IMG/VR virus record: IMGVR_UViG_3300033064_003504 | Span: 1-47,502 of that record | Length of the DNA: 47,502 nucleotides | Source of the DNA: a virus | Reading direction: 5' to 3' (one strand) | Part shown: positions 38,865 to 47,410 of the stretch, in pieces | Position numbering within the stretch: position 1 is the first letter of the stretch | Layout of the letters: each line of letters begins with the position of its first letter | The notes under the pieces: generated by a model | The model's database searches: none | The model's input: only the letters and a program-made list of their open reading frames with translations | Told to the model about the DNA's origin: nothing | Made by a program: the position numbers and the translations under genes

Positions 38865-40470
38865 AGACTGCAGAGCCGCGATTCTTTCCGGTGTAGAGCA
38901 GTTATATAGTCCAGTAGCGTCTACACTAGGTCCAAAGGGCCGCAACATCATTATCGAAGGGCCCAATGGCCGTCCGACCGTCACGAAAGATGGCGTCACT
39001 GTTGCCGAGGAGATTGAACTTCCAGATCCGATCGAGAACCTCGGGGCGCAGCTTGTAAAGGATGCCGCTCGGAATACCAATGCACTTGCTGGAGATGGAA
39101 CTACTACGGCTACAATACTTGCGTATCACATGATGAAGGGGAGTTTAGAGTTTCTCGGGAAGTCTGCAAATCCTATTCTGATCAAGCGTGGTATGGACAA
39201 GTGTGTTGCGCTTATCGCTGCCGAGCTAAAAAAGATGGCAAAGCCAGTGGAGTCGAAGGATGACTATGAGGCCGTTGCGACTATCTCTAGTCAGGATCCA
39301 GAGATCGGAAAGATGATTGCCGATGTGATCGACGAGGGTGATGATGATGGCGTTGTCATTATTGAGAAGGGTCATGGCATGGGCCTTGAGAGCCGATTTG
39401 TGAAGGGGATGCAGTTTGAATCAGGATATCGCTCTGCATACTTCGTGAATAACACTGACAATATGACCGTTGAGCTAGAGAATTGTGCAGTTATAGTGAC
39501 TTCTGCACGTATTACGAATATCAATCAGATCTTACAGATGCTCGAGGGGCTCGCGCAGAAGCAGCTTAAGAATGTTGCTATCATCGCAGATGACTTCGAG
39601 CCAGAGGTTCTCGAGGTTATGATTCTTAATAAGAGGGCAAATATGATGAGCCCTGTTGCGATAAAAGCTCCAGGGTACAAGAAGAATGAGGTCTTAAAGG
39701 ATATTGCAGTCTCTACAGGGGCTACATTCCTTTCTCAGGAGGAGGGATCTCCAGTTGAGAAGGGTCGACTTGACGATGTCGGATACTGTAAGAAGCTCAC
39801 AGTGACAAGGGATCTGACCACTATTACAGAGGGCACTAGTGATCATGAGAGCCTCAAGGCACGTATCGATGAGATCAAGGCACATGTAAAGACACTAGAG
39901 AGTGAGTACGATATAGAGCAGGCCAGTAAAAGAATCGCTCGTCTAACTTCCGGTATCGGGATCATTTCCGTCGGAGGTGCTACAGAGGTAGAGGCTACAG
40001 AGCGCATGCACCGCGTTGAGGATGCCCTCTCTGCGGTCCGAGCAGCGTCTGTCGAAGGAATAGTACCTGGAGGAGGTACGGCTCTTATACGGGCTGCAAG
40101 TCTTGTTGAGAAAAGCAGAGGGCCAAGAGAAGGAAATATCGACGAGGCTGCCGGCTTCACTATTGTATTAGATGCAATCACAAAACCTCTTTCAATCATC
40201 GCAGAGAATGCAGGAGAAGATGTACTAGTAGTCTTAAAGAAGGTACAAGAAGGGAAAGATAACTACGGATTCAATGCGCTGACAGGGGTCTACGAAGATC
40301 TCCTTCTCGCAAGAGTCATTGATCCGACCCTGGTCACAAGATCTGCACTAGAAAATGCGGCCAGCGTTGCTTCTATGTTCGTTACCCTTGAGGGAGCTAT
40401 TACGAATATTCCACTTAATACTCAAGAGAAAGCTCTTCAGGCCATGATGGGTCCGAGGCAGCCAATGTAA
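38836..40470 (+). CDS. groEL: Phage GroEL chaperonin
   Basis: 544 residues, full-length. ATP site LGPKGRN (31-37), DGTTTA with Asp87, catalytic-type Asp396 (RVEDAL), GIVPGGGTAL (408-417). The usual C-terminal GGM repeats are absent (ends MGPRQPM). ATP-driven folding cage, with the adjacent GroES. Phage chaperonins usually fold coat proteins. Start ATG is inside groES, with ACCCCCC upstream. Confidence 0.95.
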   Translation: MQAKKIVKSKDCRAAILSGVEQLYSPVASTLGPKGRNIIIEGPNGRPTVTKDGVTVAEEIELPDPIENLGAQLVKDAARNTNALAGDGTTTATILAYHMMKGSLEFLGKSANPILIKRGMDKCVALIAAELKKMAKPVESKDDYEAVATISSQDPEIGKMIADVIDEGDDDGVVIIEKGHGMGLESRFVKGMQFESGYRSAYFVNNTDNMTVELENCAVIVTSARITNINQILQMLEGLAQKQLKNVAIIADDFEPEVLEVMILNKRANMMSPVAIKAPGYKKNEVLKDIAVSTGATFLSQEEGSPVEKGRLDDVGYCKKLTVTRDLTTITEGTSDHESLKARIDEIKAHVKTLESEYDIEQASKRIARLTSGIGIISVGGATEVEATERMHRVEDALSAVRAASVEGIVPGGGTALIRAASLVEKSRGPREGNIDEAAGFTIVLDAITKPLSIIAENAGEDVLVVLKKVQEGKDNYGFNALTGVYEDLLLARVIDPTLVTRSALENAASVASMFVTLEGAITNIPLNTQEKALQAMMGPRQPM

Positions 40471-40511
40471 TATTAGTCTCACTGAATTTTTATCAACTTC
40501 ACAAAACCATT

Positions 40512-40868
40512 ATGTCAAACTTACAAGTAGACCGAGAACCAACCGCAGAAGATGCGCATGCAATAATCGAGCTCGGAGGAATCCGATCAGCTCTATATGA
40601 AATAAAGAAGAGAGCAGAAGCATTCCGTAATACAGATCACGGGAAAGCGGCAGCTCGCGAGATCTCTCTACTCATTACCGAAGTTCAATCCGCTCGTCAC
40701 TGGGGAGGAGAGTGTCTCTCGCATTACCCTACCAGATACCGTGTGACAGATAATCCAGAGGATCCAGGGTCTGAGTCACAAGTAAGAACAGCACAGCTAT
40801 CAGATTGCAATCCTAATAATGTTGAAAATATAGAGCTTTGCGGAGACTGTGTTAAATGTAACTCTTAA
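40512..40868 (+). CDS. Hypothetical protein with Cys tail
   Basis: 118 residues. Helical hairpin (residues about 20-75, REISLLITEVQSARHWGGECL) and a C-terminal CxxC (CGDCVKCNS). The hairpin only loosely resembles the Acb2/Tad1-type helical hairpin proteins that sequester cyclic nucleotides, and this is not a claim of function. It follows groEL by 41 bp. Confidence 0.5.
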   Translation: MSNLQVDREPTAEDAHAIIELGGIRSALYEIKKRAEAFRNTDHGKAAAREISLLITEVQSARHWGGECLSHYPTRYRVTDNPEDPGSESQVRTAQLSDCNPNNVENIELCGDCVKCNS

Positions 40869-40888
40869 TTATATTCACCTATAAAACT

Positions 40889-41116
40889 ATGGACGATTCA
40901 ATCGACACACAGGACGAAGGCGAGACAATCGCCTGCGTAGACTGTAAGGAAAACTTCATCTTCACTGACGGAGAGAAGGAATTTTATGAGTCAAAGGGGC
41001 TCACTGTACCGAAGCGCTGTAAGCCCTGCCGAGCAGAGAAGAAGCGTAAGAATGAAGACAAAGCCTTTAATAACAAGGCGAAAGAATCTGGATATTCAGA
41101 CTTAGATAGCTTCTAA
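40889..41116 (+). CDS. Small zinc-ribbon protein
   Basis: 75 residues. CVDC (16-19) and CKPC (41-44) with EKEFYESKGLTVPKR between, the pattern of the short zinc-ribbon family PF13451 (zinc-trcl type). Lys-rich tail. Function unknown; may bind nucleic acid or protein. Last gene of the chaperonin operon. Confidence 0.75.
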   Translation: MDDSIDTQDEGETIACVDCKENFIFTDGEKEFYESKGLTVPKRCKPCRAEKKRKNEDKAFNNKAKESGYSDLDSF

Positions 41117-41302
41117 TTCCGCTCTAGTTCTATTGATATATGAAAGAGGTGTCACAGTATATGTGCCCTCTTTTGCTTTTGCAGTACTTGTGCGTAGATG
41201 CATAGCGCAGAGATCTACAAATGGCTGGAATGATCCTCTAGCCTTGATAAGCATTCTGTGGCTGGCATTGATCGGGCAGTCGCCCATCTGACATATTGAC
41301 AT
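41102..41302 (-). CDS. Small Cys/His-rich protein
   Basis: 66 residues with CQMGDCPINASH and DLCAMH, a possible zinc site. TCCC before ATG. Its end overlaps the convergent zinc-ribbon gene by 15 bp. No family recognised. Confidence 0.55.
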   Translation of the reverse strand: MSICQMGDCPINASHRMLIKARGSFQPFVDLCAMHLRTSTAKAKEGTYTVTPLSYINRTRAELEAI

Positions 41303-41349
41303 AGGTTTACTGGGAAGAAGTAATTCGAAGTCTGATAATATGGTCTGTT

Positions 41350-42702
41350 CTACCAGGGTAGTTTTTTGGAATCTTTCCTGTCACTCGTTGCTGGTTCAAC
41401 CTTCTTCGGCTTATTGATTACAAAGGCTCTATCCTCCTCTGTCATTAAAGACTTCTTCTTCTCGAACTTCAACCTAGTGTATCCTGTAGCCCCATGTCTA
41501 TTCTTTCGAAGCACCCACTCAATCTCTCCGATAGGATTTTCAACCTTCATAGCCTCTTTCATTGTCATCGCCTCACTCGAAAGTTCCTCTTTAGCGTTCG
41601 GATTGTGAAGGAAGGTGATCTGGTCAGGGTCCTTTTCTCCTCCTCCATAAAGGTCCGAGAGTCGTGGCTGTCTTTCAGCTTTGTCTTTTTCTACATCTCT
41701 GTTTAATTGCCAGAGTAGAATAATTGGCTTCCCTGCTTCCATTGCAGCATTCTTTAAATCTCGAGATATATCGTTCGCTTTCTGTACCGAGTTCTCTTTG
41801 CTCTTCGAAGAGATTAGACCGAAGTAATCGATAATGATTACCTGTGCTGGTGTCGTATAGATCTGCTGTAGAATACCCGAAATGTCGTCATTATGGTACA
41901 TATACCAGGGCGTCTGTATTCCACGTACAAGTGCCTCTCCTTTTTCGAGTACCTCATCCTTATCAGTCTCATAGTATGCAGAGAGCATTCTTTTTAGTAC
42001 CTGCTTCTGGCTCATCTCTAGGGAAATGAATAAGGGGGGGACGCCAGCCTTCAAGAAGTTTGCCATCATCGTACTAGCCATAGCAGATTTACCCACTGAA
42101 GGACGGGCAGCAATGAGGAACACCCAGCCAGCCTCTAGGCCTCCATCAAGGATTGCATCCATGTCAGCAAATCCTGTAGGTATCTTTTCATCAACAGTCA
42201 GGAGATCCTTGATAATCGCATCCTTGTCCATCTCTACTGCCCTAGGAATAATCTCTGCAATCTTACGGCTTGCTTCAGCAATGAGTTGCGGAAGCTCCGT
42301 GACATCATGATCATTATCTGCACCGATCTCAGCCAGTTTCTGTCCAGCCTTGATCGCGCAGCGCTTGCTGTACTTGTCTTGAATAACGCGCACTGCACTC
42401 GGGGCAAGTGACACACTCACGACCTTATTTGTTAGATCCATTAAAAAGTCAACACCACCAATCTTCTGAACCTCTTGCTTATCAGCAAGGGCGCTACAGG
42501 CCTCAATAAAATCTGGTTCCTTTCCGGCTTCCTGTATCTCTTGCAGTGTCTTATAGATCAGTGCATAGGTCTTATCGTAGAAGTGCGCGGGAGTCAGCAT
42601 CTTTAGATACTGAGATTCTCCCATCATAATACATCCAAGTATCGTGTACTCAGATTCCGAAGAGTGCGGAAGCATTGCCGTTGCTGTAGGTTTCTTAGGC
42701 AT
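41350..42702 (-). CDS. dnaB: DnaB-type replicative helicase
   Basis: 450 residues. N-terminal DnaB domain (SESEYTILGCIMM, about 15-110), linker, RecA core with Walker A AARPSVGKSAMAS (198-210) and Walker B VIIIDYFGLI (288-297); PTGFADMDAILDGG precedes. It opens the fork for the host or phage polymerase. No dedicated loader or primase seen. The leader is highly structured (42726-42834), and no C-rich motif precedes the ATG. Confidence 0.93.
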   Translation of the reverse strand: MPKKPTATAMLPHSSESEYTILGCIMMGESQYLKMLTPAHFYDKTYALIYKTLQEIQEAGKEPDFIEACSALADKQEVQKIGGVDFLMDLTNKVVSVSLAPSAVRVIQDKYSKRCAIKAGQKLAEIGADNDHDVTELPQLIAEASRKIAEIIPRAVEMDKDAIIKDLLTVDEKIPTGFADMDAILDGGLEAGWVFLIAARPSVGKSAMASTMMANFLKAGVPPLFISLEMSQKQVLKRMLSAYYETDKDEVLEKGEALVRGIQTPWYMYHNDDISGILQQIYTTPAQVIIIDYFGLISSKSKENSVQKANDISRDLKNAAMEAGKPIILLWQLNRDVEKDKAERQPRLSDLYGGGEKDPDQITFLHNPNAKEELSSEAMTMKEAMKVENPIGEIEWVLRKNRHGATGYTRLKFEKKKSLMTEEDRAFVINKPKKVEPATSDRKDSKKLPW

Positions 42703-42725
42703 GAATCAAATGATTCAGCCTCACT

Positions 42726-42834
42726 GAGCCCTCTCGCGTCTACGCACTTGTCTCGTAGCTAAAAGGCGACCAAACCTCGCGAGAGGGTTCGGTAAGGCCG
42801 CAAAATATAATCGATGGATAGGCGGTCTGGTCGC
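42726..42834 (-). ncRNA. Pseudoknotted leader of dnaB
   Basis: A 13-bp stem (GAGCCCTCTCGCG 42726-42738 with CGCGAGAGGGTTC 42778-42790), an inner hairpin CTACG/CGTAG (42740-42744, 42754-42758), and an 11-nt block GCGACCAAACC (42766-42776) in the loop that pairs 10/11 with GGTCTGGTCGC (42824-42834) outside. This gives an H-type pseudoknot. A GAATC/GATTC hairpin then abuts the dnaB ATG. Riboswitch or protein-binding leader is likely. Either strand could fold; context favours minus. Confidence 0.6.
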
Positions 42835-42872
42835 ATGAGAATTACTATACACAAAAAAATCAGGAATGGAAT

Positions 42873-42881
42873 TAATCCAAG
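42873..42881. promoter_or_regulatory. TAATCCAAG operator-like motif upstream of dnaB
   Basis: Exact copy of the 9-mer found in the early promoter (36123) and the chaperonin promoter (37841). TATAGT lies on the minus strand downstream of it (42844-42849), without a clear -35. Confidence 0.4.
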
Positions 42882-42911
42882 TTGCGAACTAGTCCATCTA
42901 ATGGAGTAGTG

Positions 42912-43274
42912 CTATATTGCCTTCAAGATCAGTCCGACAATTCCTACAATCATTGCACTTGAGGTTATTCCCATCACCCAGAGCATAAGCTTCATCTTCA
43001 ATTGAATTTCAAATATTGCCTTACAGATCAATGGAATTCTATTGGTATCGATGTATCTCGTAGGATCTTCTCCGAGTGCGTCGGCTACAATCACTTTTAA
43101 TGCTGTCTTTATAGACTTCATATTCTTATCATTGTTCTCATCAATTCTTTTCCCCAGGTGAAAGATTACATTCTCCTGAATCCCCTGCCTATCATCCTGT
43201 GAAAGTTTTGATTCTAAGCCCATAGGAAAGAGTATACGTTGTAGACGCCAGAAATCATAAGTACTATGTTTCAC
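42912..43274 (-). CDS. Small membrane protein after the ejection-type gene
   Basis: 120 residues from a GTG whose G is shared with the preceding TAG (TAGTG overlap). Charged helical N-terminus, C-terminal transmembrane helix (about 97-118). It may help DNA entry or lysis. Last gene of the long virion operon. Confidence 0.65.
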   Translation of the reverse strand: MKHSTYDFWRLQRILFPMGLESKLSQDDRQGIQENVIFHLGKRIDENNDKNMKSIKTALKVIVADALGEDPTRYIDTNRIPLICKAIFEIQLKMKLMLWVMGITSSAMIVGIVGLILKAI

Positions 43275-46200
43275 TACTGTAATGGAGGAAGTGGAGGAAG
43301 TGGCGGGAGTGGAGGAAATTTAGATGTATTTGATTGTGCGTTCAGTGGCGTATTGACAGATCTATCCGATTCAAATCCAAGATCATATGGCAAAAATTGA
43401 TTCATCCAGTTTCTTTCTGTTGAGTATGGCTCTAGTAAAAAGGTTCCACCCGGAGTAGAGCGTAACAATGGATCAAGGAAATTACTTTGCTTTCTATACA
43501 TTTTGTCGATCCCCTTGTTCAGCCAGCGATTAAAACCGCTCAGTGGCACCACCTGAGATGCAGAGAATCCAAGTGACCCCTTTAGTTTATAGTCAATGTC
43601 TCCAGACAGCACAGAGAAGAAGTTGCTCATTCCAGTTAAAGCAGTCTGTGATCCTATAAATTTCACAAGGTCAATAGCTATCCCTGCAGCCATCTTTGCT
43701 TTGGTTTCATCTTCCGCATGCTCGGCCATAGAGGCTGGTATTGCCAGTGGCAATGCGAATGGACCGAAATACCACATCGGCACCCATACGTTTCCAATTT
43801 GTACTGACCAGGGCTTTTTACCTGAATCGTAAAATTCATCTCTGTCGGCTCTAGACTTAGGAGGATTGGCTGTCGTCTTACCTTCTAATGCCATCAGTCC
43901 ACCCACTGAAGATACAAACATTCCGAGTGTTGCCTTAGCGATTCTTTCATTGGATATCTGACCACCAAGTAATCCAACAGGGGTAAGGTCCAATGAGAAC
44001 TTTGCAATGTTCGCAGGTGTAGTAATGAATGGATTCAGTACGGAGATCACAGGTCCGACAAATGGTTTGTTTCTAGCCGACAGAACTATCTCAACACCAG
44101 AGTCAATTAATCGTGTTGCATAAGAATTATCTACATTCGACGAGTCTGGCTTATTCCTAAAGGTATATTTTTTTGCAGCCTCTTCTGCAGCCTTTTGAGC
44201 CTCCTCTATCGAGAAGCCATTTTGCCTTTTAATAGAATACTCTCCCGCAGATAATAGTGTCATACTAAATCTGTCAGCTGCTTCCATTGCCCTTATTACA
44301 ACAGTTAAACCCTTGGGAAGGTTTCTCTCCTTTGCAATTCTAATAAGCTCTGGGGCATTAGTACTACTCTCTACATTCCATATCTTCCCCTTTGTCCAGG
44401 ACTCCTTCATAGCCTTCACCGCTTCTGGGTACGATTCGATGACATTCCTATAGTATTCAGGTACATTCTTCAGATAAGCCTCCCGCTGTCGCCCCTTCAT
44501 ATTCTGTACAAGTGTATCTGATACACTCTGCCATCCAAGGATTGCAGGCCTCGTAACAAATATTTGCACAAGGTTTCCTACGATGTTTCTCTCTTGAGAT
44601 TGGGGACTGCTCAACATATTCTGGTACCTAAAAGCATTAAGCTTATCTTTTAACGATGGTTTAATACTCTCCTGAATAACCCCTACCATGTCATCATAGA
44701 TAGATTGCTTTTCTGTAATGGATTGAGCATTCTGAATCTTTTGTGCAAGCCCATGTATTCGTCGAAGTTGATCTGTGTCCAGAGTACTGATCCCTAGTTT
44801 CGCCCTAGCGATATCACCGTAGTCCTCTTTAGTAAGAGCCCCGATATTACTAAGCTTTTGTATCTTTTCTAGATACGTTTGCTTTACCTTTGGATCCTTT
44901 GCCTTCTGAGCTAATAGCTCTAAAGCTTTCTTCTTTGCGGTATTGATTTTATCAGACAGCTGACGATCGACCTTTGCTGCTACAATCCTTGCATCAGACT
45001 TACTCATACCTAGTTCGGTCAATGACTTGATAACAGATTCCTTGTCGAGGTTCTGGTTCTTTAGACTCTTCTTTATTATCTTTGATATGCTCAAGTTTTT
45101 ATCTTTCATTATCTCTTTTGTTGCACTAGAAAGGGTTTTATTAGCAACGGGTATATCGTATTTCGTATTCACAAAATCATCGATACCCTTTAGCATTGAC
45201 GGATCATTTGCATACTTCTTTCGTAGTATATCCTGAGCCTCCAGAAACGCCTGCTTTCCCTCATAACTATCTCCAAATACTTCCTTGATAGTATCTACTG
45301 CTTTTTTTGGAGTTCCTTTTTTTGGCTGAATGATATCCTCTCTCACTTTTTTAGTAAGCTCCTTAAGTATCAAGTCAACAGACTTTGGCTTCTTTGGCTT
45401 GGAAAGACTTTCTACAGATCGCGATAGTTTCTTTCCCCTAGTATCAACCTCTGTTTCATCTATCATATTTTTTACAATAGTATCTAGATCACCCCTTCCA
45501 ACCGATGGCTCTGCATTTAATACATTCTCTACCTCTGTCGCAACTTTATTAATTTTCTTTCCTTGAACCCTGGTAGATTCTACCTCAACACCAGTCTCTA
45601 TCTTTCGTGTTATCCAGGCAGGGGATCTTTTATGCCACTGACCCAATATCTGTATAAACCTACCTGCAGACCTTGCCTCTGGATCTACTTGATTAATAGC
45701 ATCCATTGATAAGTCGAGCATCATATTTGACTCCTCTGTAGTACTTGCCTTTAACGCAAGGTCTTCATAATGTTTTGATAGACGCATTCCAGATGCAGCC
45801 TTGAATTCATTGGTTGGTTTTTCAGATGTTAATTCAGCCCTTAATCCTTCAACACCCTTCGTTTTCAGGACATTGTCTGCATAGTCTAGGGCCCCCTGGT
45901 TAGGAGAAACTTTGTATGTCTGAGGATCTTCTGCCTTTGCCTTAGTCTTCAGTCCTTCAGATGTGGCAGCTGACGTTTGTACTGTCTTTAGGAACCCACG
46001 CTTCTTTTCACTAACTGGCCTAGCGGGGTTTGTCTCAGGGCTTACATTCGGTCCGTCTAATCCTGCAGGGCGAGATTCTCCAGAGGTTGCCCCTTTCGTT
46101 TTTGGATTTTGTACAAGTAGCTTATCCCCTCCAAGCTGAGTCTTCATCTCTTTTAATGCCTTGTCATACAATTTTTGTACTGCCATAGGATCCCCGCGTA

Positions 46201-47410
46201 GGTGTTGTGCATTAGCAACAATATCCTCTGCATGCTGCTTCGCTATTTTTTGAGCTTCTTTGAATCCTTTAATTTCTGCAGTCGTCTGTGTCCCCTGTGC
46301 TGCAGCTCCTACAAGGCCCATTCCAGCATTCATCATTGCATCTACATCACTCATCCCCATATACTTCGCAGCTAAATAATCACTAATAGGAGCTATGGCC
46401 GCATTCGCTTTCCATCCAAATGGAAGTAGAACAGATGGAGATGCAGCAATATTCCTAAGCCATTCCTGCTTACTCTGCTCATCCTTAAGAGCAATAAAGG
46501 ACGTACTAGCTAATTGAGCTGCAGCATTTTCAAGAATATTTGCAAGATAAACTCCACCCTTACTTCCTGTGGCAGCCTTGCCAGCTGTAGCGGCACCACG
46601 CATCTTTATGATCCAGGGTATAGCTCTCACTGCTTTTACCGCAAGTACTGCAGGGACCATTGATTCTACAATAGTCTCTCCTAGCATGCCCACTGTTCGT
46701 GCAACAGGGTGAACACCGGCATCACCTGTCATCATTTGTACCTGTGAAAGTCTATCAGGTGCGTTTTTCTCCAAGAATTTTGTAAGATTCTCTATTGCAT
46801 TCTCAGGGGCAATATCAATATTGCCACGTTTCCCTGTCAATACAGACGCGGCAAGGTCAGCCGTACTTAGCGCAGAGGCTCCAGCCTGCCTGAAACCCTG
46901 TTCTATAGAACCCTTTCCTACACTACCTTCGAATGTTGCAGTAATTAATTTGTTTACAGCCTCTTCAACCATCTGAGAAGTATCTCCTGTTTCATAAACT
47001 TCTGGGTCTATGAACTTTTGAATATTCTTATTGTTATATTTAGATAGGAAATGTTCTTCAACAAGTGGGTTGATATCCATCTGTGACCTTTTTAATGCTT
47101 CTTGCATAGGCGTTTGCTTTGGTGTAGAAGCCTTCTCCTGTGCTGTTGGCATACGCAGACTCGTATTGCCAAACTTTGGGACAGGATCATCTTTCAGGAA
47201 TTTTTCTTTAATATTTTTCATAGGATCTTCTGGCTGCCTATCTCCTGTTATGTTAAATGTAGTGACCTCTTCCATAGGGGCCCCTCTATTTATTATAGGA
47301 CTTGCAACAGGAGCTGGAGTCATATTGGGAGCCGGAGTCTGGTTCGGCTGTAGTGGATTAGCTTTAGCTTTTCCTCCCATCTTGCCGAGAAGGTCTTCAA
47401 AGAATCCCAT
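43274..47410 (-). CDS. Very large ejection/internal virion protein with polyvalent-protein domain
   Basis: 1378 residues. Start near 47410 (equal to base 49 in the left overlap). Central region: AFRYQNMLSSPQSQERNIVG, then YRNVIESYPEAVKAMKE, then ARNKPFVGPVISVLNPFITT, patterns of the large polyvalent-protein-associated (LPD) domains seen in big phage internal virion proteins. Long helices from about 250-900. C-terminus PPLPPLPPLPPLQ. No RNA polymerase or muramidase motif. Probably delivered with DNA into the cell. Confidence 0.75.
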   Translation of the reverse strand: MGFFEDLLGKMGGKAKANPLQPNQTPAPNMTPAPVASPIINRGAPMEEVTTFNITGDRQPEDPMKNIKEKFLKDDPVPKFGNTSLRMPTAQEKASTPKQTPMQEALKRSQMDINPLVEEHFLSKYNNKNIQKFIDPEVYETGDTSQMVEEAVNKLITATFEGSVGKGSIEQGFRQAGASALSTADLAASVLTGKRGNIDIAPENAIENLTKFLEKNAPDRLSQVQMMTGDAGVHPVARTVGMLGETIVESMVPAVLAVKAVRAIPWIIKMRGAATAGKAATGSKGGVYLANILENAAAQLASTSFIALKDEQSKQEWLRNIAASPSVLLPFGWKANAAIAPISDYLAAKYMGMSDVDAMMNAGMGLVGAAAQGTQTTAEIKGFKEAQKIAKQHAEDIVANAQHLRGDPMAVQKLYDKALKEMKTQLGGDKLLVQNPKTKGATSGESRPAGLDGPNVSPETNPARPVSEKKRGFLKTVQTSAATSEGLKTKAKAEDPQTYKVSPNQGALDYADNVLKTKGVEGLRAELTSEKPTNEFKAASGMRLSKHYEDLALKASTTEESNMMLDLSMDAINQVDPEARSAGRFIQILGQWHKRSPAWITRKIETGVEVESTRVQGKKINKVATEVENVLNAEPSVGRGDLDTIVKNMIDETEVDTRGKKLSRSVESLSKPKKPKSVDLILKELTKKVREDIIQPKKGTPKKAVDTIKEVFGDSYEGKQAFLEAQDILRKKYANDPSMLKGIDDFVNTKYDIPVANKTLSSATKEIMKDKNLSISKIIKKSLKNQNLDKESVIKSLTELGMSKSDARIVAAKVDRQLSDKINTAKKKALELLAQKAKDPKVKQTYLEKIQKLSNIGALTKEDYGDIARAKLGISTLDTDQLRRIHGLAQKIQNAQSITEKQSIYDDMVGVIQESIKPSLKDKLNAFRYQNMLSSPQSQERNIVGNLVQIFVTRPAILGWQSVSDTLVQNMKGRQREAYLKNVPEYYRNVIESYPEAVKAMKESWTKGKIWNVESSTNAPELIRIAKERNLPKGLTVVIRAMEAADRFSMTLLSAGEYSIKRQNGFSIEEAQKAAEEAAKKYTFRNKPDSSNVDNSYATRLIDSGVEIVLSARNKPFVGPVISVLNPFITTPANIAKFSLDLTPVGLLGGQISNERIAKATLGMFVSSVGGLMALEGKTTANPPKSRADRDEFYDSGKKPWSVQIGNVWVPMWYFGPFALPLAIPASMAEHAEDETKAKMAAGIAIDLVKFIGSQTALTGMSNFFSVLSGDIDYKLKGSLGFSASQVVPLSGFNRWLNKGIDKMYRKQSNFLDPLLRSTPGGTFLLEPYSTERNWMNQFLPYDLGFESDRSVNTPLNAQSNTSKFPPLPPLPPLPPLQ

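Noticed and set aside
42726-42834. tRNA or tmRNA
   Set aside because: No acceptor or T-loop consensus; the fold is a pseudoknot without a cloverleaf.
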